Assembly: GCA_009829735.1 (NCBI GenBank)
Contig: CM020618.1
Span: 34,944,894-35,008,893 of the forward strand
DNA from: Pyropia yezoensis
Lineage: Eukaryota; Rhodophyta; Bangiophyceae; Bangiales; Bangiaceae
Direction: 5' to 3'
Length of the DNA stretch: 64,000 nucleotides
Shown here one piece after another: positions 46,375 to 56,847 of the stretch. Numbering within the stretch: position 1 is the first letter of the stretch; every line of letters begins with the position of its first letter. The notes below the pieces were generated by a model, which saw only the letters and a program-made list of their open reading frames with translations, searched no databases and was not told where the DNA came from. A program made the position numbers and the translations under genes.

Positions 46375-48210
46375 ACTCTTGCCGTCCTGCGCGACGCTGT
46401 GCGCCCCCTTGGCAGCGACACGACGGAGACTACCGAGGCTACCGGGCCTCTGAGTCCTCGTCCTGCTGGCGGAGCGGCAATTGCTCGCCGCCTGACCGAC
46501 CCGCAGGTCCAGCCCAGGGCCTCCGCGGCTCGCCGTCCGTCGTCACCGCCGATCAGCTCTGCACGGCTCCCCTCCTCTCCCGGCTCGACGTCGGCGCCGT
46601 CGACGGCGCCCTCTACGGCGCCCTCTACGGCGCCATCCACGCCGCAGGGGTCGAGCACACTGGCTGGTGCCTTCAGTATCGGCACGCGTCCGCTGCGCCT
46701 GCAGCTGGTGGCGGTTTCTACGAACGTTGATAACGTCCTGGAGACTGTTCGTGACACCCTTGTCAAGTTAGAGCTCATTGCTCGTGGCCAAGAGCTTCTG
46801 GCCACGGCTGTCAGCTCCTTGCATGGGGCTGTCACAGTTGGCTTCAAGGACTTGTCGGACGCGATTAAGCAGATAGAGCCAGGTGTGGATGGCAGTGCGC
46901 CGGCCACCAACGCCCAGGTGGCCGAGACGCTAGGCAAGGTCCAGACCATCAAGCGGGGCTTCCGAAAGCGCGAGATGAAGCGCATCGCCGAGGCGGCCCG
47001 CAGTGCCGACGTTTACCTGGACACCGCTCGGACGTGGGATGACGTCACGGAGGTGACCATGCAATCCCTCGACATGGATCGGTCGGCTGCGGCGCAGTGG
47101 CTTCTGAGCACCATCCGCTTGCCCACTCGCCGCGATGCGAGCGTCCTAGTCGCCTTGCGCGCCTGCGTGCCCATCCTCCGCGCGAAGCCGCACCTGATGC
47201 AGACGTTAAAGGAGATTGTGTGCTCTGCTTTCTTTACCGGTATTGGGCAGCCTCGCGAGAACCTCTCCCCCGAGACCTCCACGCTCTGGCTGAACAACCT
47301 GGCGTACTTGCTGTCGGAGCGTGGGCGGCCGTCCTTTATGACAGGTATGGCGGGGATGCTCCGCCATGTTGGGGCCAACGACATGGTGAAGGAGGCCCTG
47401 AACTTTGGCGCGCGGCCGGTCATCCACACGACGACGGACCACATCGCGCTCGGCTCGTGCTTTGTGCGTGCCACGTTGGATAGCAAGGCCGGCGTGCGCT
47501 CGGGTCGTCGCTCGAGCGTCGGGGAGGGTGTGGAATAAGAGTTGACCAATAAAAGGATATGGGACCGACCGACGCCCGGAAGGCAAAGAGACAGCTATTA
47601 CCGTACTGGCAAAGAAGACAATCCTTTAGCTCTCAGACGTTCGATGGGGAGCAAGCCGGCCGAACGGCGGTGGCGAGCCCCCACGTCGCAGGTAAGGGCG
47701 AAATAACATGCTGGTCGAGCGACCGAGCGGAGGCCGGACGGCCGATCGCTACGAGCATGGCAATTAACATAAAAGATCCCTCTAAGGCAAGGACAGATAA
47801 ACAATACAAAACAAAAGTAGTCCCCCAAAGGGCGAGCCACAAGTGAGCCCATTCCGACAAGGTTGGGGCCACCAGTCAGGGGGGCTACTAGCCAGACAAT
47901 ACCGGAATTCGGTGCAAAGGGCGGATATGCTACAGAGGGCATTTATGACATGTGGGTTGCGGAGCTGGCACGCGTGGATGCGGTGCTGCCGAAGGATGAC
48001 GAGGTGCACTCTGACCTGCGACTGATCGACGGCCGTGACGTCAATCTTGCAGTCGTCGACGCAAGTGGAAACGGAGACGGCGTCGTTCCTCCCCACGACA
48101 TCAACGCCGCCTTGGCCGATGTGGCCAATGACCAGGTCATGGCAGACGCTGAGGCTGCGGCCGATGGTGCCGCTGGCCCTGCTGCGGCCGCCGGGGCGGG
48201 TGCGCCCTGA
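46375..48210 (+). CDS. Unrecognised two-exon gene
   Basis: Exon 1 runs in an open frame to 47527. A linker repeats APST (15-bp units near 46600-46645). A long helical region follows (STNVDNVLETVRDTLVKLEL, LHGAVTVGFKDLSDAIKQIE, GFRKREMKRIAEAARSADVY), then a globular part (RDASVLVALRACVPILRAKP, GIGQPRENLSPETSTLWLNN, MTGMAGMLRHVGANDMVKEA). Without splicing the frame ends at 47538. A GTGTGG donor at 47528 and a CTACAG acceptor ending at 47935 would join ...SSVGE|EGIYDMWVAELARVDAVLP in frame and continue to 48210 through an acidic Ala-rich tail. The true start is unclear, because no ATG follows the repeat at 46374 before the helical part. It could be a host protein or a transposon structural protein; no family recognised. 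Confidence 0.45.
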
Positions 48211-49029
48211 TGGCGAAGCTGGCGTCACTGCCTCAACTGCCGCGCGGGGGGTGAAGTGTGAAGTGTGTTGCGTGTGCGGTCACATGGGCGGCAGCTGTGG
48301 GGACGTCGCCGCGTGCGAGTGCGTACGCGCTGGCCCGTTGCAAGCCTGATCTTGAGCGCTCCCCGGACTGCAGCTCTTTGTGTGTTTGCGTTTGTTGCGT
48401 GCTGTGGCGCCCTCCTCTCTGTCTTCACAAGCCATGCACCCGGTTGTGAGCACTGGTGTGCGTGCTCGTGCGTGCTGCTTGTCGTGTGCTTGCGCTCTAT
48501 TGTCATCCAGCGCCGGTGAGTCTGCACCTCATTTCTGTTGCTGGGCATTGCCTCCGCCGTGCCTGTCTTGCGCTGTCCTCTTTCTGTGCGTGTGTGGGCG
48601 TGTATGCCTGTGTGTCTTAGACTATCTCCTCTTTGCTTTGATTCTTTTGCTTGGATTGGAGCTTCTCCACACCGTACCGTGTGATATGCACGTTAGTTGG
48701 CATGCATAAAGGCGCCACCATTATGGTGGCGTTTCGCCACGCCGCTGCCCCAATGCCGTGGAACCCGCACAGTCGGTGCGTGTGGTCCACAAGTGTCATC
48801 CTCCGGCATCTTGAGATACCTGTCGCCAGATGCGCATCTCAGGATCCGCCCGTCATGCGGTGCCAGTGTCTCAGGATGCCCCCATCTTGGGATGCCAGCG
48901 TCATGAGATGGGCCTTCGTTGTGGACTGACGGTACATTGAAGGCACCTGTTTCTCCCTTTACTATTGGACGAGCTCTTCAGTAAGTTTTAGTCTCGAGAT
49001 CCGTGCTCATCGAGGCCTCGTCGACTGTT
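48211..49029. other. T-rich intergenic with a perfect hairpin
   Basis: 48350-48700 is T-rich and A-poor on the plus strand, like introns or 3' untranslated sequence in this window. The hairpin CGCCACCA-TTA-TGGTGGCG lies at 48713-48731. No gene is supported. Confidence 0.4.
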
Positions 49030-49120
49030 ACGCATCCAAAAGTCCATCGGGACTCGAACGAGAAAGCGCCTTGGTGGCACATCTCACGCACGTCGAGGTC
49101 CGACGAATTTGAGCCCTTGA
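49030..49120 (-). ncRNA. tRNA-like sequence with B box
   Basis: The minus strand shows CGTTCGAGTCCC (B-box-like, near 49052) preceded by GGGCTCAAATTCGTCGGAC (A-box-like, near 49110). The cloverleaf is not convincing, so this is a decayed tRNA or a tRNA-derived SINE. Low confidence. Confidence 0.3.
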
Positions 49121-49175
49121 TGGGGAATAGTTAGTGCGTGACGATACGGCATACGGCCCGGGCGGGTATGTGGAG

Positions 49176-50000
49176 ATGGAGGCAGGGAGGTGGACCGACC
49201 CGCACGGACCGTTGGTGCGGTTCCCCTTTCCCCAACTGATGTCAGTGAACTTTGACGGCTGCTCGCTGGGGGACGTAGCTACCCTGGCGGGCTTGTGCCG
49301 GTCGGCCCCCGTGGACTCGCTGGTGCTGCCATTGGCCGTTCCCGAAGTGCGGCTCCTGCGGTTGGCGGACCTTTCGTCCCGCTATACGGCGATGGGAGGG
49401 GCCGCAAGGGCGGGGCCAGCTGCGCCCCGCAAGGTTGTCATTTCCGACCTGCTCTCTTTTGATGACGTTTCCCTGGTCGCCTCATGTATGGGGCTCCGTG
49501 GGACGGAGGACGTGACGATTCGATTGCACGAGCGCATCGAGTGGGGGGACTATGACGGGTATGAGAGCGCGGACCTTGACGACACCGCCCGTTTTAGTGT
49601 CGCCCTTGGGGCGCTTGCGCCGCGGCGGCTGTGCTTGGAAGGCCTGCGCCTGTCTGCGGCAGAGGCGGTGTTACTGGCCGTGCCGTCCTTGACGTCCCTC
49701 GAGCTGCGTGCTCCCGCTCTAGACCGTGGCGCCGCCGGCGGGCTGTTTCTTGCGCTCGCCCAGCACTCCCCCGCGCTCAGCAGCCTGATCATCTCGGACT
49801 GGGACGGGGAGATGAGCTGTGCAATGTACCTGCTTTGCTTTGTGCGGCGCCTCCGGTCCCTCGTGCTAACCGCGCTGAATTTTGACCTGGAGGATGACCA
49901 AGTGCGGGCGGTCTCCACTGCGGTGCAGACGCTCTGTGAAAAGCGCCCAGCCTTGCGCGTGCGGCTTCAGTGGGGGCGGGACGTCTGCCGGGGCAGGTGA
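49176..50000 (+). CDS. Leucine-rich-repeat-like protein
   Basis: A single-exon frame of 274 residues from ATG 49176, the first Met in frame. Leu-rich strand/helix units recur at irregular spacing: FPQLMSVNFDGCSLGDVATL, VDSLVLPLAV, LCLEGLRLSAAEAVLLAVPS, LTSLELRAPALD, ALSSLIISDW, LRSLVLTALNFDLEDDQVRA. This resembles RNI/AMN1-type or F-box-associated LRR arrays. No F-box is visible at the N-terminus, no signal peptide and no membrane segment. A leucine-rich relative of the end unit (LEVWSVRSLVLVKLL) appears on the minus strand near 51600, possibly a duplicated scrap. Function is unknown; a protein-binding role is inferred only from the fold. Confidence 0.55.
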   Translation: MEAGRWTDPHGPLVRFPFPQLMSVNFDGCSLGDVATLAGLCRSAPVDSLVLPLAVPEVRLLRLADLSSRYTAMGGAARAGPAAPRKVVISDLLSFDDVSLVASCMGLRGTEDVTIRLHERIEWGDYDGYESADLDDTARFSVALGALAPRRLCLEGLRLSAAEAVLLAVPSLTSLELRAPALDRGAAGGLFLALAQHSPALSSLIISDWDGEMSCAMYLLCFVRRLRSLVLTALNFDLEDDQVRAVSTAVQTLCEKRPALRVRLQWGRDVCRGR

Positions 50001-51982
50001 GCCGTGCTGGCCAGCGTTGTACTGCTTTCTCTCCCCCCGTGCGACCCGGACGCTTGCTGAAGGCGGGGCCTTGGTCGGGCAGCCGCCAGCTCTGCGAGTG
50101 CCTCTCTTGGTGCGCGCTGGCTGACCTGGTGATGGGGCGCCCGCCCATCGCGACAGACGACGACGCGGCGAGGGGGGCAGCATGTTTTCGTCCTCCGGCC
50201 CTGCCAGAGATCCCAGCCTTGGGGTTTGTGGCGCGGCGCTTTGGCTCGCCAAAGAGGGTGAGGGTAACTAGGGGCCGCCGCGCTGGGGCTGCAGCTGTCC
50301 GAGGTCGGCGGTCGGCTGCGCCATGCGGGCTGGCGGGCGGCTGCTGCCGACGTTGGCGTGGGCGGTGCCGTCCCATTGATATCCGGCGGCGATGGCCGCG
50401 GCGTGGACGGCGGGCGTTGCGGCGGCCGCAAACCCGCCAGCGCCGCCAACACGCGTTTGGTGCGCAACTTTCCGGACGATGCCCGACGGGTCGCTGTGTG
50501 GGAGCGCCTTGGGGGTGGTGGCTTGGCGCGGGGGGAGTGCAGTCGCGCCTACGCAGCCGCCTGCCCGATGGCCGCCGCGCGGCGGTGTTTTAGGGGCGCC
50601 CTGCGGCGGCGGGCGTACGGCAGGGAAGGCAGGGGCAGAAGGGAGGGGCGGGGAAGGGGGGGAAGGGGGGGGGCTGCCACTACACCGGGAGCTCGCCACC
50701 GCCTTCCGCCCCACCCCCCCACAAGTGCTGCCGGCGGCGAACTATGTATTCCCCTCGTCAGTACGAGGATGTCGGCTGTGGCGGCCGCTGCCACTGCGGT
50801 GGCGAGCGGCGCGACCCGCGGGCCCGCGAAGGCGTTGACGGGCCCATGAGGGCGTTGGCGGCTCTCGGGGCGGGCTACGGTAGAGCCAGGTTAGGAGGGA
50901 TGCCGCGATGCGGACCCACGCAGGGGCGGGGGGTGCCGAGAGGGAACACGGGTGACAGCTGGATGCGAGGGAGTGGGCAGTGTCACAGGAGGGACGGCGC
51001 CCGTTTCCTCTGGGCGGCGCGGCGCCGTGCCGCCCCCCTAGCTACCCGTCGTCCTACTTACCTCTGCTGTCGGCGGCGGCGTCGAATCTTCCCCTGCGAC
51101 AGGCAGCGCGATGGCGTGGGGCCGCACGGCGTCCGTGTCTTTGTCAGGGACGCTTTGACCTGGCCGGCGGCGTCGGTGGGGGGCCGCGGCCGCCTTGAGC
51201 GTCGCCGCGTCCACGTACTGTCGGCGGCCGGGGGCCCCCGGCCGCCGCCCAGCTGCCCGCGGGGGCAGCTGGGCGAGGCGCCGTCTGCCGGGGGCGGGGC
51301 ATCACCGACGACGCGCGGCGGAGAGTGTGGGGGCCAGGCCGCCCACTGAGGTGGATGCCTTCGCTGTGGCTACCGCCCGTGGTCGCCGGCGGTTGCCCCC
51401 CTGCGCCCCTCCGCGGCGACTGCGAACGTGCCCCATCCGCGGCGGGGGTTGATACGAACGCGAGAAACAGCGACGCCTTTGCAGAGGCCGCCTGCAGTCA
51501 TGTACGGTGTGGTCGGGACACCCAGGTACGCCCCTATTCTTGCTGTTCATGTGCTGCTGCCCCTCGACGGGGAATCGCGGCTTGTTTCAGAGTAGCTTGA
51601 CCAGAACGAGGGACCTGACGCTCCACACCTCCAAAGCGGTCGGATAGGTGACGGCCACGGGGGGGAGGCGCTGCTCGGGCGGGCGATATGGGAGGATGGT
51701 CACTTCCCCACTCCGCCTGCAGCGGCAGGTCAGCGCGATTGACCTGGCGCAGGAAAGCTGGAGCCTCTTGACGTGTTTGAAGACGGTGTCGTCTTGGGGA
51801 TGGGTGTAGGCATCCGCGCGACCAAGGACGCGGCCATCGTTGCGTTCACGGCCGGCGGCAACACGGCGCTCCTGTCAGGAGTGCGTCGAAGGGCCTATCC
51901 CTGGGCCTTCGTCTCGAAAGTATCACTGTTCATTTTTTTCGGAACCCAAAATGCAAGAAGTGTACACGCAGCCGCGCCTTGT
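50001..51982. other. 2-kb region without a supported gene
   Basis: GC-rich frames overlap on both strands with Arg/Gly/Ala bias and no motifs. The last ~80 bases are the likely 3' untranslated part of the minus-strand PDI gene. Confidence 0.4.
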
Positions 51983-53961
51983 CTAGAGCTCGTCCTTCTT
52001 CTCCTCCTCGACCTTCTTGTCGTCCGTTGATGCCTCAGCGGCGTCGGGGATCTCGAACTTGGTAGTCGCATGCTTGTGGATGAACTCGACAAAATCGTCA
52101 GCTGAGCGGCCACCGCTGTGCTCAACAACGTCCTTACCGCCCGACGGGAAAAAGTGGATGGTGGGGAAGCCCTTTGCCTTGTACGCCACAGGCGCGTCGT
52201 TGAGGGTTGCGTCCATCTTGGCCACGACCACCGACCCGACGCTGGCGAGCTTGGCGGCCGCCTTCTCCAGCTCTGGCTCGGCCTTCTTGCAATGCCCGCA
52301 CCACGGCGCGTACTGCATGATCAGAACGTCCTTGGAAGCATCCTCCACCACGTCCTTCCACGAGTCACCCACGACCACCTTCATCGGGTCGTCATTGGCA
52401 TCAGGCACCGCCTCGCTCTTCATCGTCGGGGACAGATCACCAGCAACGTAGCTCTTGATCCACGCGGTGAGGCCCTCCTCGGTGAAGTCACCGCTGTACA
52501 GGAACTTGGCGTCCGACTGGAACGAGTAGATGGCAACGGCGGGGTCCTTGCCCGCAAGGCCCAGGTAGTCCTGGAAGCTCTTCAGCGCCTCCTTGTCAGC
52601 CCACGCAAACAGAGCCTTGCCGCCCGATACCTTGTCGGCAGCCAGCTTGGTGAACATGTCCTTGACCTTCGCATCAGGGGCCTTGGCGTCCATGAAGGTC
52701 AGTACGACGGGCAGCTCCGCCGACGTGTACAGCTGCGAATTGTCCCGGCTAATCTCGCCAAAAGAGGGGATGGCGTTGAAGCGCACCCACTTGTCCAGGT
52801 CCGCGGCCTTGTCGGCGAAGGTCTCCTTGCCACCGTCGGGCTTGACGGCAATCACCGACCCATCCACAGGCTTGGCGTCAGCCAGAGTCTTCGAGTCTGC
52901 TGCGGTCGACGCGTCCGCCACTGACACAAAGAACACCTTCTCGGGCATGAGGTCGCGCAGGGCAAAGGAGAGCTTCTTAAAGGCGGCCGCCATGTCTTCG
53001 GCAGGCTTGACAGCCACGTACGTGGTGGCGTCCTTGTGCTCCTTCAGGAAGGCATCAACTGCGTCGTTCGTGGCCAGGTCCACAACAGAAGGCAGCATGG
53101 ACCGCTCGATAAACTTGACAAACCCATCCTTGTCGCGAGCGCCAGAGTACTCGGTCAGGAACTCGCCATTGGCAAACAGCTTGATGGTCGGGTAGCCCTT
53201 CACCTCGTACTTGGTAGCAAGCTCCTTCTCCACCGTGGCATCCACATCGGCCAGCACGGCCTTGCCCTTCAGGGCCTGGGCAGCCTCCTCGAAGGGAGCG
53301 GCGGTGCTCTTGCAGTGACCGCACCACGGCGCCTGTCGAGATCAACACCAAAGAGAAAAAACGGACATCAAAGCACCAGACAGACCAGAAACACACCGGA
53401 GAAGGGTTAGATGCAGGGTGTCAGTCGTCAAGACAACAATCCACTGGCAACAAATGACTCGCCCTGGGGATGCAGCACCAGAATCTGCACAGCAAGGGCA
53501 ACCGCCAGGTGTTCGATAGAACACTCAGGACTCACCCGCACCCCACACGAGCTCCCCGCACGCCACAAGAACTCCCCGTTCCCCGCCAGCAGACGATTCC
53601 CTGCAAGGAGCAGACAGCCGCCAGCTGCAGCAGGACGGTGCGGCCGCCAGCTGCAGCAGGACGGTGCGGCCGCTGGCTGCAGCAGGACGGTGCGGTCGCC
53701 AGCTGCAGCAGGACGGTGGGGCCACCGTCCGGCGCACATAACAAGCAAACCTCTGCCGGGTCACCCCAACGCCCCCACCCGATCCCACCCCCTGCACAAC
53801 CGTACCGTGAACTTGACCAGCACCAGAGCCTCCTTTGCAATGGTCTCGGCAAAGCTCTTCTCCGTCAGGCTGACGACGGCCTCGTCCTTGGCAGCAGCCA
53901 CGGTGCTGACGGCGAGGACCGCCAGGGCGGCGGCCGCCGCCATGAGGGACTTGCGCGCCAT
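51983..53961 (-). CDS. Protein disulfide isomerase, ER-resident
   Basis: It forms and rearranges disulfide bonds in the ER lumen. Two exons: 53961-53806 and 53332-51983; intron 53805-53333 (GTACGG...ACAG, phase 0); 501 residues, the usual PDI length. A signal peptide (MARKSLMAAAAALAVLAVST then VAAAKDE) leads into domain a, with active site APWCGHC at Cys56/Cys59. The intron falls just before this site: VLVKFT|APWCGHCK. Domains b and b' follow (DLATNDAVDAFLKEH, FNAIPSFGEISRDN), then domain a' with APWCGHCKKAEPELEK (Cys397/Cys400) and the cis-Pro motif GFPTIHFFP. The C-terminus ends KKDEL, an ER-retrieval signal. All catalytic residues are present. The intron holds a minisatellite. Identity is near certain. 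Confidence 0.96.
53620..53723. repeat. 26-bp minisatellite, four units, in the PDI intron
   Basis: Four near-identical 26-bp units containing GCAGCAGGACGGTG. Each carries a CAGCTG-type E-box-like core, changed in the third unit. Confidence 0.9.
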
Positions 53962-54739
53962 AATACTGCTGAGGGGGACGAGCACACGTGGGGGGGTGAT
54001 GGGAAACGGACACCCCGATAAGGCGGAGACGCGTGGTACGAGGGAGGGGAGGGGAGTGCCAAGAGAGAAGTGGCGGGGAGGGGGGGTGCAACGGACACAA
54101 TGGGCGCGGGCGCTGCACCGGCAGCAGCGGGGGGATCTTAAAAACACAGCTCCCCGCCTCGCCTCCAATGCCCAGCGGCGTCTGGGGGGGTCTGGGAGGG
54201 GGGCGTTGTCGCGGACGCCGACGCCCAGAGCGCTGCTGGGCGAGCGCTTGCTGTGCGCTGGTCAGCGCCGCCAATTAGCTTGCAGTCGTCGGTGGGCTTG
54301 GCGGTGGGACCAGCAGGCCGCACTCGTGGCTTGGTGAGGACACGCCGTTGAGTGTCAGCATTGGAGTCCACAAATAAGTGCATGTCACACTCTATTTCTG
54401 GCACGCAGCGTGATTGAACCACCAGAGGTCGGGCCAATCCCGTGGCGCGCTGGACACACATGAACAAAAAATATATACATGCTAGAGCTTGTGCCAAGGC
54501 AAGGAGGATCAATCGCTATGATCTGGGAGGGCCAATCGGGTGTTGTGGCGTATGAGACGCTGCAGCTGAGGACGTTCACCGAGGCCGGTCACGACGTCAA
54601 ACTATCCTTGGTCAATTCCAGTCCATGTACATGTACGTACATACAGTGAGTACATGCAGTATCACCGATCGTTGATCTGCTCCCAATCTAGACATCTGCA
54701 CGTCAGAATTATCTCTTGATGTTGTCTTTTTTGTCAGTC
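53962..54739. other. Upstream region of PDI and intergenic DNA
   Basis: It should contain the PDI promoter; no element can be named. 54590-54730 is AT-richer and has short alternating ATGTAC-type text (54630-54660). Confidence 0.35.
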
Positions 54740-54845
54740 GATCAGCGAATTTAGGTCAAGGACACTCCCGACCGGAGTCAAACTCCCGCTCACGTCCTGC
54801 ATCTTCTCCCCCGATGCCAACCACTGGGTCAGGCATGGCCTAGTC
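54740..54845 (-). ncRNA. tRNA-derived SINE-like sequence
   Basis: The minus strand reads an A-box-like TGACCCAGTGGTTGG (near 54833) and a B-box-like GAGTTTGACTCC (near 54786), spaced as in tRNAs, followed downstream by a T-poor tail. The B box is off consensus (TTTGA for TTCGA). The sequence lies just upstream of the polyprenol reductase ATG. Confidence 0.4.
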
Positions 54846-54871
54846 GCGGCCTCCCTGCGGGCGCCGCGACG

Positions 54872-56098
54872 ATGCCCCTCCTCCCCCCCCTCCCCGTCCT
54901 CCTCACCCTCTACTGGGCTGCCGCCACCGCTGCGTTTGCAGGCCTTTCATCACACCCAGCCACAGCGGTAATAGTAGCGCACGGCAAGCTGGCCCCGTCG
55001 CCTCCTCCCCGCAGCCGCTACGGCAGGGGCGGCAGTGGCGGCATCGGCGGCGGTGGCGGCGGTGGCGACAGCAGCAGCAGCGGCGGCAGCAGCGATGGAA
55101 AAGGCAGCGACGGCGTCTGTGGCGGCCGTTTGCTATTGACAGTGGCGCGGCGATGGCGGCGGCGGTGCGGGGATGCCGGCGTAGCAGCGCGCCCCGCCTG
55201 GGCGGCCTTTTACGCAACCGGCCTGGTCATGGCGGCGGCACTGCTGGCGGCACCGCCACCCCCACCGGGGCTCCCCGCTGACGTGGCCGTTGCGGCGGCG
55301 GTGCGGGCGGTGGGGCGCGTCGTTGTGGGGGGGTGCCGCGCCGCCGCGGTGGACGTCGCAGGCGTGGGGGAGGAGAGGATGGCGGCGGCAGCGTCGGCGG
55401 CAGCGGCGGCGGCGACCGCGGCTGGCCCCCTACCGCTCCCATTGGTGCTGTTTGTGGTGCAGGCGGCGCGGCGGCTGGCCGAGGTCACCGCCGTATCAGT
55501 GCAGACACCCCGGCGGGTGCCGCCGCACCTGCTCGCCGCGGGGCTCTCCTTTTACATTGCCGCCCCGCTGACATGGTGGGTGGGGGGTGGCGGCGAACCC
55601 GCAGGTGGCGCACCGGCAGTAGTGGGCGCGCGATGGGGGGGGCGGCGGCTGGTCTCGCCCGCAGCCGCGGCGGTGGCGGTGGCCGTCTTTATCGCCGCGT
55701 CGGGGGTGCAGCACTGGGCGCACCGGGTGCTGGCGTGCCTCCGCCGCGGCGGCATTAACAGAGGTAGCGGCGGCGGCGGCGGCGGCGTCTACCGCTACAG
55801 TGTCCCCCGTGGGGGCGCCTTTGAGGTGGTGGCGTGCCCCCACTACGCCGCCGAGGTGGTCCTCTACGCCGCGCTCGCGGCGGCCGCAGCGGCCGCGTCG
55901 GGCCCGTGGGGCGTCCCGCCGGGTGGAGGGGGGGGGGGGGGGGGGGGAGCCGACCGCGACACCTGGGTCGGCGCCGCCCGTGCCGGGTGTGTGGGCTTTG
56001 TGGGCGTCAACCTGGGCATCACGGGGCGGCAGACCGTGCGGTGGTACCGGTCGCGGGGGGGGGGGATGCGGTGGGCGCTCGTGCCGGGCGTGTGGTGA
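54872..56098 (+). CDS. Polyprenol reductase-like protein (SRD5A3/DFG10 type)
   Basis: Polyprenol reductase makes dolichol, the lipid carrier for N-glycosylation in the ER membrane. A single exon of 408 residues runs from ATG 54872. Hydrophobic segments occur at the N-terminus (LPVLLTLYWAAATAAFAGL) and across the protein. Family blocks: FVVQAARRLAEVTAVSVQTP (about residues 194-213), LLAAGLSFYIAAPLTWW, then YRYSVPRGGAFEVVACPHYAAEVVLY with PHY at residues 323-325 and Glu328. The C-terminus RWYRSRGGGMRWALVPGVW fits the ending of the steroid-5-alpha-reductase domain. Gly- and Ser-rich inserts at about residues 50-85 and 350-360 come from G-rich DNA, including a 20-G run (55928-55947), and are unlike most homologues. 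Subfamily SRD5A3 is preferred over SRD5A1/2 because of the QAARRL..E and PHY..E blocks. Confidence 0.72.
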   Translation: MPLLPPLPVLLTLYWAAATAAFAGLSSHPATAVIVAHGKLAPSPPPRSRYGRGGSGGIGGGGGGGDSSSSGGSSDGKGSDGVCGGRLLLTVARRWRRRCGDAGVAARPAWAAFYATGLVMAAALLAAPPPPPGLPADVAVAAAVRAVGRVVVGGCRAAAVDVAGVGEERMAAAASAAAAAATAAGPLPLPLVLFVVQAARRLAEVTAVSVQTPRRVPPHLLAAGLSFYIAAPLTWWVGGGGEPAGGAPAVVGARWGGRRLVSPAAAAVAVAVFIAASGVQHWAHRVLACLRRGGINRGSGGGGGGVYRYSVPRGGAFEVVACPHYAAEVVLYAALAAAAAAASGPWGVPPGGGGGGGGGADRDTWVGAARAGCVGFVGVNLGITGRQTVRWYRSRGGGMRWALVPGVW

Positions 56099-56847
56099 GA
56101 GAGCAGGGCTGGGATGGGGGGGGGGCGGGGGCAGGTGCGTGCTCTTATCGAGCGGTTGCGAGTGGCGGGGGGGGGGGGACACACGATCGGGGACCGGCCT
56201 CGGCACGGGAGCTTGGGCGGGTCCCGAGTCCCGGGACTGCAGCACTCAGGGAGGAGGAGCATGCCTCGTAACCTCAGGCCACGCCTGCGCCTCCGCGCCC
56301 AGGTAGAGAGGGGAGTGCGCAAGAGCGGGGCGCCAACGTTGCCACCGCCGCTACTCAGACTACCGGCCCATCATGGGACAATGAACTGTCTCTTTCACAT
56401 CATCGGCCTCCGCCTTCATCCGCATGGTCAGAGACCCCGCCAAATCAGCCACGCCCGCTGCTGCGGTTGCCGCGCCGCTCGTCCGACGCCCCTGAATCCG
56501 TTGTCGCTAACACAACACCACCGCTGCAGCTACTATGCACTTCACACCACGGCCGCAACCACCATTCGGTCGTTCCCACAGACGAACAAACCACAGGTGC
56601 ACCCGCTGTCGCTGAATAGGCTTGGGTAGGTATCACGCCCCCGAAACCGGGGCGTGACGTGTGATCACTCCTGATCACGCCCGATCACGACGTAATCACG
56701 CCCTTCAGTCCGCATGTCACGTATAAAGTAGCCTACCTACCTGATTTCTTGAGAGCGTCCTAAGTAGCATGGCGGAATCATTGCCGTACCCAAGCAAGAA
56801 TACTCGCAGCCAAATGCCGTGTCATTGGCACCAATAAGATCGATGAA
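56099..56847. other. Intergenic with a GATCACG cluster
   Basis: At 56655-56705 the words GTGATCAC, TGATCACGCCC, GATCACGACG and AATCACGCCC follow one another. Two G-runs lie at 56115 and 56165. No gene is seen. Confidence 0.4.

Noticed and set aside
52118-52924. 268-codon plus-strand frame
   Set aside because: Antisense shadow of the PDI gene.
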